Assembly (NCBI GenBank): GCA_964624235.1
Contig: CAZUXY010000034.1
Location: 1 to 51,496, forward strand
DNA length: 51,496 nt
Source of the DNA: CAZUXY01 sp964624235
GTDB taxonomy: Bacteria; Spirochaetota; UBA4802; UBA5368
Reading direction: 5' to 3'
A program made the translations under genes and the position numbers. How positions within the stretch are numbered: position 1 is the first letter of the stretch; each line of letters opens with the position of its first letter. Below the pieces are notes generated by a model. That model searched no databases. It had not been told where the DNA came from and saw nothing but the letters and a program-made list of their open reading frames with translations. Positions 25,919 through 34,723 of the stretch are shown here, in pieces.

Positions 25919-25934
25919 CTATACAAATGTATAG
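25919..25934. promoter_or_regulatory. 16-bp palindrome CTATAC-AAAT-GTATAG, candidate LexA-type operator
   Basis: A perfect 6-4-6 inverted repeat in the AT-rich region upstream of the DUF559-umuDC gene string. The position upstream of an SOS polymerase operon makes a damage-response operator plausible, but the organism's LexA motif is unknown. Confidence 0.4.
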
Positions 25935-26067
25935 TATTTCGGCAAGAAAAAATTGCGCCTTCAGCGAGGATTTTTTGCAGTTAACAAAGATTTCCGCCGT
26001 GACTCTTGCGGCAATAACAGGCTCGGACCGTATTTTTGCCCGAATCCTGTGCATGGAAAGAGGGGGG

Positions 26068-27135
26068 TTATTTCAGGGTCCGTACTTCCCCCGGTTCCAT
26101 TATGATGAATTCGGGGTTATGGAACCCTTTGGCGGTGATGATTTCTTTCAGCCGATCCTTTCCTTCGCTGAAACCGTCGTCACCAAGGGGAAAAGTGCCG
26201 TAATGCATGGGGACGGTGGTCTTTGCTTCTAGAATACTGTGGGCGTCCACGGCGTCATCGGGGGAGGTGTGGGCCGGGTGCATAAACCAGCGCGGCTTGT
26301 AGGCCCCTATGGGGAGCAGCGCGAGCCGTGGAGGCCCTATGCGCTTACGGATTTCCGAAAAATACCTGGTCATTCCCGTATCTCCGGCGAAGTACACGGG
26401 CCCGTCGGGGGTTATGAGCGCGAACCCTCCCCACAGGGTCCGGTTGCGGTCTGAAAGGCTTCTCTGGGAAAAGTGGCGTGCCGGCAGGTACCTCACGGTG
26501 ATTTCACTGTTATACCGTGCTTCATCCCACCAGTCCATTTCAACGGCCCCCCTGATACCGTTCTTAGACAGGTAAAAACCGCATCCCAGCCCGGTATAGA
26601 TCTTTGGCTGGAATTTTGCGTGGAGTTTTTTCAGGGTGGGCATGTCCATATGATCGTAGTGATTATGGCTCAGCAGCACGATATCGATACGCGGCAGGTC
26701 TTCGAATTTTATCCCTGGGGGACGGTGTCGCCTCGGGCCGATGAAACTGAAAGGGCTCACCCTGTACGACCAGACCGGATCGGTCAAAATATTAAGTCCG
26801 CGGGTTTGCATAAGGAAAGAAGAGTGGTTGACGTAGGTGAGCCGTAATTCCGCTCCTTCCACACGAGCGGCGGGTTTAGCGGCCGTTGCCGCGTCTATCC
26901 ACTCCGGCCAGTGTCCCTGGTCCCGGTTGGTCGCCCATTTTAAAAGATCGGTGAATCCGTGCTCCCTCGTGTCCTCGGGATTGAAAAAGCGTGTACCGTC
27001 GAAATGATCTGATTTTTTACCACGATACACGGGTGCTGAAAAAGAGGTTCCCTTGCCGGGTATACTGTTAATCATCACCACCGTCCCCATCAGAGTAAGA
27101 AAATTTCTTCTGGTAAATCTTTTCTTAATGTTCAT
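26068..27135 (-). CDS. metallo-beta-lactamase-fold hydrolase with Tat signal (NAPE-PLD/UlaG-like)
   Basis: A 355-residue exported hydrolase. The N-terminus has a twin-arginine motif TRRNFLTLMG and hydrophobic stretch. The MBL metal motif is SHNHYDHMD, followed by a His in PARHFSQR, Asp in FAGDTGM and a late His in VPMHYGTF. NHSSFLMQ, TDPVWSYRVSPF and GPRRHRPPG match the NAPE-hydrolysing phospholipase D-like subfamily, often annotated as Zn-dependent hydrolases of the beta-lactamase fold. The substrate could be an N-acyl phospholipid or another phosphodiester. It is a single gene, upstream of which runs the lipoprotein/peptidase pair. Confidence 0.88.
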   Translation of the reverse strand: MNIKKRFTRRNFLTLMGTVVMINSIPGKGTSFSAPVYRGKKSDHFDGTRFFNPEDTREHGFTDLLKWATNRDQGHWPEWIDAATAAKPAARVEGAELRLTYVNHSSFLMQTRGLNILTDPVWSYRVSPFSFIGPRRHRPPGIKFEDLPRIDIVLLSHNHYDHMDMPTLKKLHAKFQPKIYTGLGCGFYLSKNGIRGAVEMDWWDEARYNSEITVRYLPARHFSQRSLSDRNRTLWGGFALITPDGPVYFAGDTGMTRYFSEIRKRIGPPRLALLPIGAYKPRWFMHPAHTSPDDAVDAHSILEAKTTVPMHYGTFPLGDDGFSEGKDRLKEIITAKGFHNPEFIIMEPGEVRTLK

Positions 27136-27204
27136 GAAATAACCGTATCTATGATTTTAATTACAATACGGTAATGTACATAAGATATTTACGCGGGGCA
27201 ATCG

Positions 27205-28380
27205 TTACGGCAAATTTTTTATTTTTTTCTGAGCCAGTAACAGGTGATAGGTAATATCTCGAAATCCGTATCCGTAACCGTAGATAAAATCAAGTTGACC
27301 GGAACTGTGCCGGCTGACCGCTTTTTCCAGGTCGGGCTGGTAGCGGTGTTTGAATACCGGAATGGGACGATGATATTTGCCGTAAAACGCCATATCCCAG
27401 AGGGTTTCCGCGAAATGGCGGTAGGGGACACCGGTATCGTCCTGTATGATCAATGCGCTGCGTTTAAGAACCAGATCGCGTATTTTGGAAAAAGTGTCCA
27501 GGTGCAGCAGGTACGACGCCGACTTGATGATGGTGGCAAAAGGGGGATACTTGCCGCAATAGAGCGCAAATCTCTCGAACTGAGGGGACCGGTCGCTCAC
27601 GTCGAGCTGAAAATACCGCAGCCGTTTCAAGCGCGTACCCGCACCCCTTGCGAACAGGATCTCGACGCCGGCAACCGCACCCCTGGAGGGAACGGGTTTT
27701 ATCGTGGAAGCATTGCCCTTCTCGTCCAGGTAAATCTCCTTCACTGAAACCACTTCATAACCGCCGCGGGAAAGGAAGAACATCATTATACCGGTCGTGC
27801 CGGTGAAAGGATTCTTTCCCATTTTCTTCTGCATGTCGGAGGTGACGAAATACGCGTGATGAAAAGTGAAATTGAGGGCGTAGGGCAGGTTGTGTAGCCG
27901 CGCCATGAGCGTGGGGCGATCTATGGAAGCGGCATCGGGTATGCCGCCCGTAGGCTCCAGCCCGAACATGACGATATCCCTCGCATCGGGATAAAAGCTC
28001 AGCACATGCAGAATATCAGGGCCGCTGAAAGGATAGAAGACCGATGATCCGGCCTGATTCCTGAGATGTGTATCGCGCCACTGGTGTATTTTGTGTATGT
28101 TGGTGATAAAAAAGCTGTTCCAGCTCTTCTCGATATCCTGACGGTATTTCAGATATTCCCTGCCGCGCACTAAGGTCCGCAGCGGAGAATTTTCCGGCAG
28201 ATCGGTTCCCACGATGATGCGGGCCGTTTCGTCAAACCGGTTTTCATAGGCCGCGATAGAGATCGGTTCCAGGCCGGAATCACGGGGCGCCTTGTCTGAA
28301 AGGTAACGGGACTCCGTTCCACAGGAGGTACATATGAAAAGAAAAAGGAAGTGGATCGCTGAAGACTGGAATAGTTTCAT
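27205..28380 (-). CDS. large hypothetical lipoprotein
   Basis: A 391-residue protein with a lipoprotein signal peptide (MKLFQSSAIHFLFLFICTSC, lipobox Cys at residue 20). I do not recognise the family. The mature part includes FYPFSGPDILHVLSFYP, MFGLEPTGGIP, GIMMFFLSRGGYEV and HRYQPDLEKA, and looks like a globular mixed alpha/beta domain of about 350 residues; the SGPD and GLEP motifs may be family landmarks. The start at 28380 is favoured by the signal peptide; a reading from 28431 adds 17 residues. It follows the M29-type peptidase gene by 25 bases and is probably co-transcribed. Confidence 0.65.
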   Translation of the reverse strand: MKLFQSSAIHFLFLFICTSCGTESRYLSDKAPRDSGLEPISIAAYENRFDETARIIVGTDLPENSPLRTLVRGREYLKYRQDIEKSWNSFFITNIHKIHQWRDTHLRNQAGSSVFYPFSGPDILHVLSFYPDARDIVMFGLEPTGGIPDAASIDRPTLMARLHNLPYALNFTFHHAYFVTSDMQKKMGKNPFTGTTGIMMFFLSRGGYEVVSVKEIYLDEKGNASTIKPVPSRGAVAGVEILFARGAGTRLKRLRYFQLDVSDRSPQFERFALYCGKYPPFATIIKSASYLLHLDTFSKIRDLVLKRSALIIQDDTGVPYRHFAETLWDMAFYGKYHRPIPVFKHRYQPDLEKAVSRHSSGQLDFIYGYGYGFRDITYHLLLAQKKIKNLP

Positions 28381-28405
28381 ATCGAGATATACCTTTATAC
28401 CGTTA

Positions 28406-29608
28406 TTAACGGGTAAATATTCCTCCATCATAAATTAGCAACTTTTTTCCGTTTTTCAGGACTGCGGTAACACTTTTTTTTTCGGTGTTGACCAGGTCCC
28501 AGTGCAGGGCGGAATCGTTGAACCCAAGTCCGGTTTTAAGCCCCGGGGACAGTTCAGCCGCGTCTCCACGGTAGGTGTTGGCGTAGGAACTTCCGAGGGC
28601 GATATGGCAGTTGCCGAACCTGCCGCCGAAATTCTCGTCGAAGAGGGTGTCTGCCATAAAACGGTCGATGCGTGAAAAACGGCGGTCGGTAAGGGAAAAT
28701 TCGCCGATACGACGGGCCCCGGGGTCCATGGAGATGGTGCTGTTTACGAAAGAGCCGCCCTTGACGGCGGAAGCCCTGGTAACCTTTCCCTTTTCGAACA
28801 CCAGGTTGACCCCTTCGATATAGTTGCCGTTGCGGAATGAGGGCATATCGGCGTAATAGCGGCCGCGTGTACCGCGCCAGTCGGGGGAAGTGAATATTTC
28901 AAATGAGGGTATGTTCCGCCCGCTCACTCCCACAAACATGCGCATCCGGCCCAGGGAAAGTTCCAGGTCGACCGATCGGCTTTCAACCATGAGTCTGGTG
29001 ATGGGAAGTGAATTGAGCCATTTCTTTATATCCCCGGCAGCGGTAAAAATCTCTTCCCATTTGCCCGCGGGGTCTTTTTCATTAAGAAAACAGGCTTTTC
29101 TGATCTGGGACGCGTATGCCTTCAGAGTCGCTCCCGCCTGGCGGGCAAGCGCCTCGGTGGGATAGGTACAGAGCGTCCAGTTGAATACACCCTCCGATTC
29201 CCTTTTATTGAGTATGTTGCGGAGGGTTTTGCGGGTGATCATCACTTCATTGATGCGTACCGGATCGATGTCGCGCAGATGGGTCAGCGACATCGGGGCA
29301 TGAAGAAAAATATAGCCGTTGAGGTTACGGTAAAGTTCCTGTTCGCCGGGGGCGATATACTGCCGCTGTTTCCTGTCGGAAAGGCTCATGTAGTGGTATT
29401 CCATGGCCGGGTTCATCGACGCGCGCATTACGGTATTGATGCGACGTTCAACCAGCTTCTTGTGCAGCGCCTCCAGCAGCGGAAGAGCGGGAAGGTCATA
29501 GATTACAAGCAGGTTATCATAGGGCCTGAACGGTTTCTTTTTGCCTTTTGAAATCCCCCATAACAGCACATCGGCGTATCTTTCAAGCTGGATTTTCGAA
29601 AAAAGCAT
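28406..29608 (-). CDS. M29-type aminopeptidase family protein
   Basis: A 400-residue protein resembling thermophilic metalloprotease M29 (AmpS/PepS). The start at 29608 follows GAGGTGCCCA. The N-terminal domain has LVIYDLPALPLLEALHKKLVERR; the C-terminal part has EIFTSPDW, YIEGVNLVFEKGKV, FDENFGGRFGNCHIALGSSYANTY, NDSALHWDLV and KKLLIYDGGIF, matching the Glu, His and Asp ligands of the two-metal site. M29 enzymes remove N-terminal residues from peptides. It begins a two-gene unit with the lipoprotein. Confidence 0.85.
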   Translation of the reverse strand: MLFSKIQLERYADVLLWGISKGKKKPFRPYDNLLVIYDLPALPLLEALHKKLVERRINTVMRASMNPAMEYHYMSLSDRKQRQYIAPGEQELYRNLNGYIFLHAPMSLTHLRDIDPVRINEVMITRKTLRNILNKRESEGVFNWTLCTYPTEALARQAGATLKAYASQIRKACFLNEKDPAGKWEEIFTAAGDIKKWLNSLPITRLMVESRSVDLELSLGRMRMFVGVSGRNIPSFEIFTSPDWRGTRGRYYADMPSFRNGNYIEGVNLVFEKGKVTRASAVKGGSFVNSTISMDPGARRIGEFSLTDRRFSRIDRFMADTLFDENFGGRFGNCHIALGSSYANTYRGDAAELSPGLKTGLGFNDSALHWDLVNTEKKSVTAVLKNGKKLLIYDGGIFTR

Positions 29609-29755
29609 TGGGCACCTCATGACAGGAAATCGGTGTGAATGGTACTGCCCTGGATTAAAGATTCTACGGTGTAAGGCGCACCCATGGTCGGTAGTGCCCG
29701 CGTTTTGTCTCTCTTTTTTTTTAAATTACAGAGCGGCGCGGAATTCTCCTTACTG

Positions 29756-29784
29756 AAAAAAAACCGGTTACCGAACTGCCGGTT
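29756..29784 (-). terminator. terminator of the pirin gene
   Basis: AACCGG (29762-29767) pairs with CCGGTT (29779-29784); A8 immediately to the left gives a U-tract on the minus strand, downstream of the pirin stop. Confidence 0.7.
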
Positions 29785-29840
29785 ATGCATATCAACAATG
29801 ATATGATGTCAGTGACGATTATAGTGTCTCATCATGAGTT

Positions 29841-30758
29841 TCAGGGCGCCGGGTGTCTGATAAAGGTCCCGTTGTCCAGATCCTCGAAGGCTTTACGCAG
29901 TTCATCCCGGGTGTTCATTACAATGGGACCGTGCCATGCCACGGGCTCCCTGAGGGGCCGGCCTGAAACCAGAAGAAACCTTACACCCTCTCCCTCGGTC
30001 ATGACTTTAATCGATTCGCCGTCTTCATAAACGATGAGGGTCGCATCGTTGATGAGCCTGGTTTTTCCGTAATCGAAATAGCCTGAACCCACTGTGTCAT
30101 AGGTAAAAGAATCACCCTCACCGCAGAAAACACCTGAACCCCCTATGACATAGGCGAGTACCGTGTAACCGGGCGTGGTAGGATGAATAAAGGTGCTGTC
30201 CCTGGAAAGGGTAACATCAAAATATTCCGGATCGATAACAACATCGGAGACAGGCCCTTTGATGCCGTTATAGACGCCGCAGATAACCCGTACCACCGCG
30301 CCTCTGTTGTCACGTATCTCCGGTATCTCGGCTGCGGTTATGCCGCGGTAACGCGGATCCATCATCTTGTTCGAGGCGGGCAGGTTTGCCCACAGCTGGA
30401 AACCGTGCATGGAGCCCGATTCATCCCCCTTGGGCATCTCCTGGTGGATGATTCCCCCTCCCGCGGTCATCCACTGGACCTCGCCGGGATAAATGATGCC
30501 GCGATTCCCCAGGCTGTCGCCGTGTTCTACGGTGCCTTTCAGCATATATGTGATGGTTTCAATGCCCCGGTGAGGGTGCCAGGGGAAGCCTTTCAGGTAC
30601 TTTTCGGGTTCATCAGATCTGAAATCGTCCAGCAGCAGAAACGGGTCGAAGAGTTCCGTCTCACCGAAGCCGAACACCCGTTTCAAATGCACGCCGGCTC
30701 CCTCCATGGTGGGACGTGCGTGGAAGATTTTAAAGATTTTTCTTATTGATGTCATCAT
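29841..30758 (-). CDS. pirin family protein
   Basis: A 305-residue bicupin pirin. The N-terminal cupin has FPWHPHRGIETITYML with the metal-binding histidines, GDSLGNRG, GEVQWMTAGGGIIHQE (third His and Glu), and the second cupin is less conserved, as usual, ending in the RPLREPVAWHGPIVMNTRDE motif typical of pirins. Bacterial pirins have been tied to quercetin dioxygenase activity and to regulation of central metabolism; the role here is unknown. Length is normal. An inverted repeat at 30812-30829 lies 54 bases upstream. Confidence 0.95.
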   Translation of the reverse strand: MMTSIRKIFKIFHARPTMEGAGVHLKRVFGFGETELFDPFLLLDDFRSDEPEKYLKGFPWHPHRGIETITYMLKGTVEHGDSLGNRGIIYPGEVQWMTAGGGIIHQEMPKGDESGSMHGFQLWANLPASNKMMDPRYRGITAAEIPEIRDNRGAVVRVICGVYNGIKGPVSDVVIDPEYFDVTLSRDSTFIHPTTPGYTVLAYVIGGSGVFCGEGDSFTYDTVGSGYFDYGKTRLINDATLIVYEDGESIKVMTEGEGVRFLLVSGRPLREPVAWHGPIVMNTRDELRKAFEDLDNGTFIRHPAP

Positions 30759-30811
30759 GGATGTACACCGTCAGTTCACCGGCAGGGCCGGAACGTGTGG
30801 CTGGTTTAAAA

Positions 30812-30829
30812 GATCACGAAACTGTGATC
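30812..30829 (-). terminator. GATCAC-N6-GTGATC hairpin, terminator-like
   Basis: A perfect 6-6-6 inverted repeat downstream of the minus-strand lipoprotein gene, followed on that strand by TTTTAAA. It could instead be an operator for the pirin gene, whose start is 54 bases further. Confidence 0.45.
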
Positions 30830-30869
30830 ATGTCAAGAGAGAAAGGCATATCTACCGTGAATTCAGCTT

Positions 30870-31286
30870 TCAGCATTTGAGTCCGCGGCCCAGGTCTATG
30901 CGCAGGGACATGCCGCGCAGTTCGGGCGGGAACTTTAGTATGCGGAAATGACTGATGAAGCAGTGCGCTATATCCGGCGGCAGGCTGGAACCGCAGAACC
31001 GGCCGAAGGTCTTTTCGAAACCCGCGTACCTTCCTCTTGAGTCAATGTGCAATATCCCACGTAGGAACACAGAGGTGCAACCGCCGCAGCTTATCACAAT
31101 TTTTCTTTTTGCGAGGCAGGGAATAAAGGCGCTGCGGAGAAAATCCTCCTTTATCAGATGCCATGAGCGGGCGGCTTTCCCGGTCAGCAGGTGCTCATCT
31201 ACCGGATACTTCACGGCCGTTGAGGTACACGCCGGTCCAGAGACCGTAACTGTGACTAGCGCGATCAAGCCGATATGAATATGCAT
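30870..31286 (-). CDS. cysteine-rich lipoprotein, possibly with an AgmX/PglI- or TonB-C-like domain
   Basis: A 138-residue predicted lipoprotein: the N-terminal hydrophobic segment ends VSGPAC. The mature domain carries six further cysteines (for example SCGGC) and the pattern ILHIDSRGRYAGFEKTFG ... IAHCFISHFRILKFPPELRG, which resembles the C-terminal domain of AgmX/PglI or TonB-like proteins (strand, conserved Cys, 'FP' motif). That resemblance is by eye and tentative. Start 31286 or 31304 are both possible; neither has a clear ribosome binding site. Confidence 0.5.
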   Translation of the reverse strand: MHIHIGLIALVTVTVSGPACTSTAVKYPVDEHLLTGKAARSWHLIKEDFLRSAFIPCLAKRKIVISCGGCTSVFLRGILHIDSRGRYAGFEKTFGRFCGSSLPPDIAHCFISHFRILKFPPELRGMSLRIDLGRGLKC

Positions 31287-31412
31287 AAAACCATGCCGCT
31301 GCATTACTTTTTACTGATTCGATGAACTGCGAGCGGTATACAGACGCGCCCCTCTGTGATCAGATCCGCGGTGCGCGCATGGAAGTTCAGTACCCGCATG
31401 AAAGCCGTGGAT

Positions 31413-32186
31413 CTACAGTGTCACCGGCACCGCCAGGGATATCTTGGCCAGGTTCTTCCGGGCTTTCTCGTATTCCGGATCGATCTCGATGGCCTTCTTG
31501 AAACTGGTTTTTGCGGTCTCGATCACCTTTTTGGCTTCGTCTACCTTTCCTTTCTCTTTCAGTTCCTGTGCTTTTAAAACGGCCAGTTCGCCCTTGTAGT
31601 TGTTGAGTGAAGCGTCAACAGACCTGGTCTCTATGTGCTTCGCGATGATCTTCGCCTCTTCGGCGCTCAGCACTGCGTTCAGGTATTTGCTGACCTTGAT
31701 AACCAGTTCCTTCTGTAGCTCGAAGAAATTACCGGTTTTGCCGGTTACCGCGGCGGCGCCCAGCTGCGCACCCGATTCCACCGAGTAGACCTGGGACTCG
31801 ATACGCAGGGTCCCGTTCATCTCCATGAAAGAACCGGTCAGTATATACTGTGCCGCCAGCATCTTCCCGAGCTTAACCGCTTTAGCCGGATCGACGAACC
31901 CGGTTAGCTGGAATTCCTGTTCTTTGATAACGTCTTTCATCCTTTCACGGCTGATGATGTTGAAAAGGCCGATCGCTTCCAGGTCGGTCATGACCATGGA
32001 GGGGATGCCGAATTCCCACGGCATATACTCCTCGGCCTTGCTTTTCAGGGTATTGTTCTTGAAGTTGAGTACCATAAGCCCTTTGCGTTTCTCCCTGGGG
32101 ATCTGACGGAGGGTCTTGGCGGAGGTGCCGCAGCCGGCGATAAGGGCCAGCATGACGAAAATGCTGATGGCTTTAGCGGTGCGCAT
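31413..32186 (-). CDS. CsgG/TolB-N-like outer-membrane lipoprotein with C-terminal TPR-like segment
   Basis: A 257-residue lipoprotein. The start at 32186 follows CAGGAG and gives a signal peptide with lipobox LIAGC. The mature part has the CsgG-like pattern: VLNFKNNTL, MVMTDLEAIGLFNIISRERMKDVIKEQ, GKMLAAQYILTGSF, RIESQVYSVESGAQLGAA. After residue ~180 a charged helical region ends in a TPR-like repeat (AKTSFKKAIEIDPEYEKARKNLAKI). CsgG-family proteins form export pores or assembly factors; no curli genes are near. It is divergent from the barrel gene array. Confidence 0.8.
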   Translation of the reverse strand: MRTAKAISIFVMLALIAGCGTSAKTLRQIPREKRKGLMVLNFKNNTLKSKAEEYMPWEFGIPSMVMTDLEAIGLFNIISRERMKDVIKEQEFQLTGFVDPAKAVKLGKMLAAQYILTGSFMEMNGTLRIESQVYSVESGAQLGAAAVTGKTGNFFELQKELVIKVSKYLNAVLSAEEAKIIAKHIETRSVDASLNNYKGELAVLKAQELKEKGKVDEAKKVIETAKTSFKKAIEIDPEYEKARKNLAKISLAVPVTL

Positions 32187-32528
32187 AGTTTTCTCCTGAA
32201 TGGAAATTGAGATTATACCGGGTAATCCAGCCTGTAACCATATTACTCGGGCATAATAGACGATCTTCCTGAAATACCGCAAGAGTATTTTATAATGGGG
32301 TTTTGAAAACAGATGTGGCATGAATTCATTATGATAAAGGGTTGTACAGCTCTAAAATGTCTTGAAAATAATAATAACACATGAAATTATGAACATTGTT
32401 CGGAAACAGTATTTAGTATTTTCATTTTTCAATAATCTGTACATTTTTACACATCCTGTTAACGGTGGAGTATCTATACTTCAGCTCGGGGAATAGATAT
32501 AAAATTATAATACGGGGGGGGTAACGTT
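32187..32528. other. divergent intergenic region with G8 tract
   Basis: 342 AT-rich bases between the CsgG-like gene and the first barrel gene. A TATAAT at 32506-32511 is followed by eight Gs (32514-32521) that serve as the ribosome binding site of the next gene. No RNA gene or small gene is evident. Confidence 0.5.
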
Positions 32529-33431
32529 TTGAAAAAAACTGTTATATTATTTATGGCCGCGATGATGCTCTTTTCCACTAAAGCTTACGCCGTGGACTTC
32601 ATAGTGGGGGCGAGGTCGGGATATTTTGTGTGGCAGCCCTACTTCAAGGACATGAAGGGCAGCGGCGTGGAAGAGCTGGAGACAGGCAGCGGCGTGCTCT
32701 ATGGGCCGGCGATCAGTGCAATTATATCGGAAAACATCACGTTCTCGGTGGTGGCGCTGTTCGGCAAGCAGTCCACTTACTGGGATAACGAGAATACCAC
32801 AAAACCCTTCGGGCCCCAGACCATAGTTTCCACCGGCAATTTTTACGGAGAAATCGACCGGATCGATGTGGACACAGCCCTGAGCTACCGGGTATCAGAG
32901 CGGTTTAAAGTGTTTGTGGGGTATAAATATCAGTATACCGAGACGATGACGAAAGGGACATTTCTCAGATCTGATCCCCTTCCTCCAAATCATGATCAAA
33001 TGTATCTGCTTGAGGCGATCATAGAGGTACCTGCCCATGGTCCAGCCCTTGGCATGGGATATTCACAAACCATCGGCTCAAACTTCTTTTTCACGGTGAA
33101 TCTCTCGGGGCTTTACATGTTCAGCGAACATCATTTTGTTCGGGACAGGGTTAAAATATATGAGTCCGATGCTACTTTTCAGATTCTTCTGGTAGATACA
33201 CAGGACGGGGCCACCGGTAAAACATACAAGACCCGGCAAATGGGACTCAATGTAGAACCTTCGGTCGGTATGAGTATAGGGAATGTTATCGCCACCCTGG
33301 GTCTCCGCTTTCAGTGGATGCGCATCAAGTTTATCGATAAACCGATGATTGATACGGTCCAGTTCGGTCCCACCGACTGGATGAACGACTACCTGTACGG
33401 CGTGTTCGTGGGGGCGCTGTACAAGATATAG
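32529..33431 (+). CDS. outer-membrane beta-barrel protein, paralogue 1
   Basis: A 300-residue exported barrel. The start is TTG at 32529, seven bases after a G8 run acting as Shine-Dalgarno. A signal peptide ends at KAYA. The mature protein begins VDFIVGARSGYFVWQPYFKD and includes GVLYGPAISAI, FSVVALFG, VDTALSYRVSERFKVFVGYKYQ, HGPALGMGYS, GLNVEPSVG, GLRFQWMRI and DYLYGVFVGALY; all recur in three neighbours. Alternating hydrophobic strands and a terminal aromatic-rich strand fit a 12-14-stranded porin-like barrel. Function unknown. Confidence 0.82.
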   Translation: MKKTVILFMAAMMLFSTKAYAVDFIVGARSGYFVWQPYFKDMKGSGVEELETGSGVLYGPAISAIISENITFSVVALFGKQSTYWDNENTTKPFGPQTIVSTGNFYGEIDRIDVDTALSYRVSERFKVFVGYKYQYTETMTKGTFLRSDPLPPNHDQMYLLEAIIEVPAHGPALGMGYSQTIGSNFFFTVNLSGLYMFSEHHFVRDRVKIYESDATFQILLVDTQDGATGKTYKTRQMGLNVEPSVGMSIGNVIATLGLRFQWMRIKFIDKPMIDTVQFGPTDWMNDYLYGVFVGALYKI

Positions 33432-33434
33432 AAG

Positions 33435-33454
33435 GCGATGATCACTATCATCGC
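33435..33454. repeat. hairpin after barrel paralogue 1
   Basis: GCGATGA (33435-33441) pairs with TCATCGC (33448-33454); no T-run follows. The sequence GAAGGCG at its start recurs in hairpins after the other barrel genes. Confidence 0.45.
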
Positions 33455-33506
33455 AGTGAAAGTGTGAATTATACCATAATATAAAATAATAATTGGAGAT
33501 AATAGT

Positions 33507-34385
33507 ATGAAACGTTATGTTCTAACAGCCATCGTGTCGCTTCTGGTTGTGTGTTTTATCGCGCCTGCTTTCGCCGTAGACGTGATGGTCGGCGCTAAAA
33601 CCGGGTATTTTATGTGGCGTCCCTATTTCAAGGACGTGGAGACCGGTTTCTTCCAGGATATCAAGAACGGCACGGGCGCCCTGTACGGCCCGGCGCTCAG
33701 TGTTATTTTCAATGAGCAGTTCTCCTTTTCCGGTGTCGCCCTGTTCGGCACCCAGCAGGCCCACTGGACGCTGGATAACAGTTATGATACAGCAGAAACA
33801 AAATACCGCAACGGGACCTATTACATCGAGTCACACCGCATCGATATTGATTCTGCTTTAAGCTACCGTCTATCGGGCAGTTTCAAGCTGTTCGCGGGGT
33901 ACAAGTACCAGCGGGTGGTCAGCACCGTTAAATACACCGAGCAGCAGAGTCAGGATCTAAATAACGATGAATTGATTGCATATAAAGAAACTGATAAGAT
34001 AACCGCCTTGCAGCACGGACCGGCACTGGGGGTGGGATACTCTCTTCCATTTGGCGGAAACATGTTTTTTTCTACCAATGTTTCGTTGATTTATATGTGG
34101 GGTCAATTCAAGGTAGTTTTGGATAGTGTTTTGTACGATGAAACACTGGGGTTTCAGCCGCAGCACATCAGAAACGACTATAAACTCATCGAACTCGATA
34201 CCACCAGTTTCGGTGTCAACGTTGAACCTGCCTTCGGTGTCCAGGTAAACAAAAACCTGGTGCTTACCCTCGGCGTACGTTACCAGTGGCTCCACATAAA
34301 CACTGAAGATTTTGAAGAAAAGCCAAAGAACGGATTGAATGACCATCTGGTGGGTGGATTTGTCAGCGTACTGTTGGTTTTTTAG
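33507..34385 (+). CDS. outer-membrane beta-barrel protein, paralogue 2
   Basis: A 292-residue member of the same family, with signal peptide ending PAFA and the mature start VDVMVGAKTGYFMWRPYFKD. Shared blocks are GALYGPALS, FSGVALFGTQQAHW, IDIDSALSYRLSGSFKLFAGYKYQ, HGPALGVGYS, GVNVEPAFGV and GVRYQWLHI; it ends with Phe (VLLVF), as expected for BAM-assembled barrels. A GGAG lies upstream of the ATG. It follows paralogue 1 by 75 bases, including a short hairpin, and may share its transcript. Confidence 0.82.
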   Translation: MKRYVLTAIVSLLVVCFIAPAFAVDVMVGAKTGYFMWRPYFKDVETGFFQDIKNGTGALYGPALSVIFNEQFSFSGVALFGTQQAHWTLDNSYDTAETKYRNGTYYIESHRIDIDSALSYRLSGSFKLFAGYKYQRVVSTVKYTEQQSQDLNNDELIAYKETDKITALQHGPALGVGYSLPFGGNMFFSTNVSLIYMWGQFKVVLDSVLYDETLGFQPQHIRNDYKLIELDTTSFGVNVEPAFGVQVNKNLVLTLGVRYQWLHINTEDFEEKPKNGLNDHLVGGFVSVLLVF

Positions 34386-34723
34386 CAATTTGCTGATGAC
34401 TTTCACAACAGGAAAGAATTCCTTCTAAGAAGGACCAGAAATCCTGGAGGAAAATGTATAATGTTGCATTAGTTTTATTGATGGTACGGTTTATCTATGA
34501 TATGATCAGCATGAAAAAAACACCCGCCAGCGTTCATCACTCAATCGATGAAAGACGGGAATGGCAATACGATCTACGGAAATCAGTGAGTATGCAGTGG
34601 CAAAACCCGGTGAGTGTGTCGTAATAACGTTCCATTCACGGTAAAATGCCGCAACAGACATGCGGCATGCGGACTGATTTCTATTCCTTTCGCCGTTATA
34701 TTGTGCAACAAAAGGAGACAGCA
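34386..34723. other. intergenic region between barrel paralogues 2 and 3
   Basis: 338 bases. A hairpin with a perfect 8-bp stem (34646-34653 with 34661-34668) lies 55 bases upstream of paralogue 3. A 56-codon frame at 34454-34624 has GGAGGAAA directly before its ATG and a hydrophobic start; it may be a small membrane peptide or chance and is not called. Confidence 0.45.

Noticed and set aside
34454..34624. 56-codon small ORF between barrel paralogues 2 and 3
   Set aside because: Good GGAGG but very close to the ATG, no similarity; could be chance, so left as a note in the intergenic entry.
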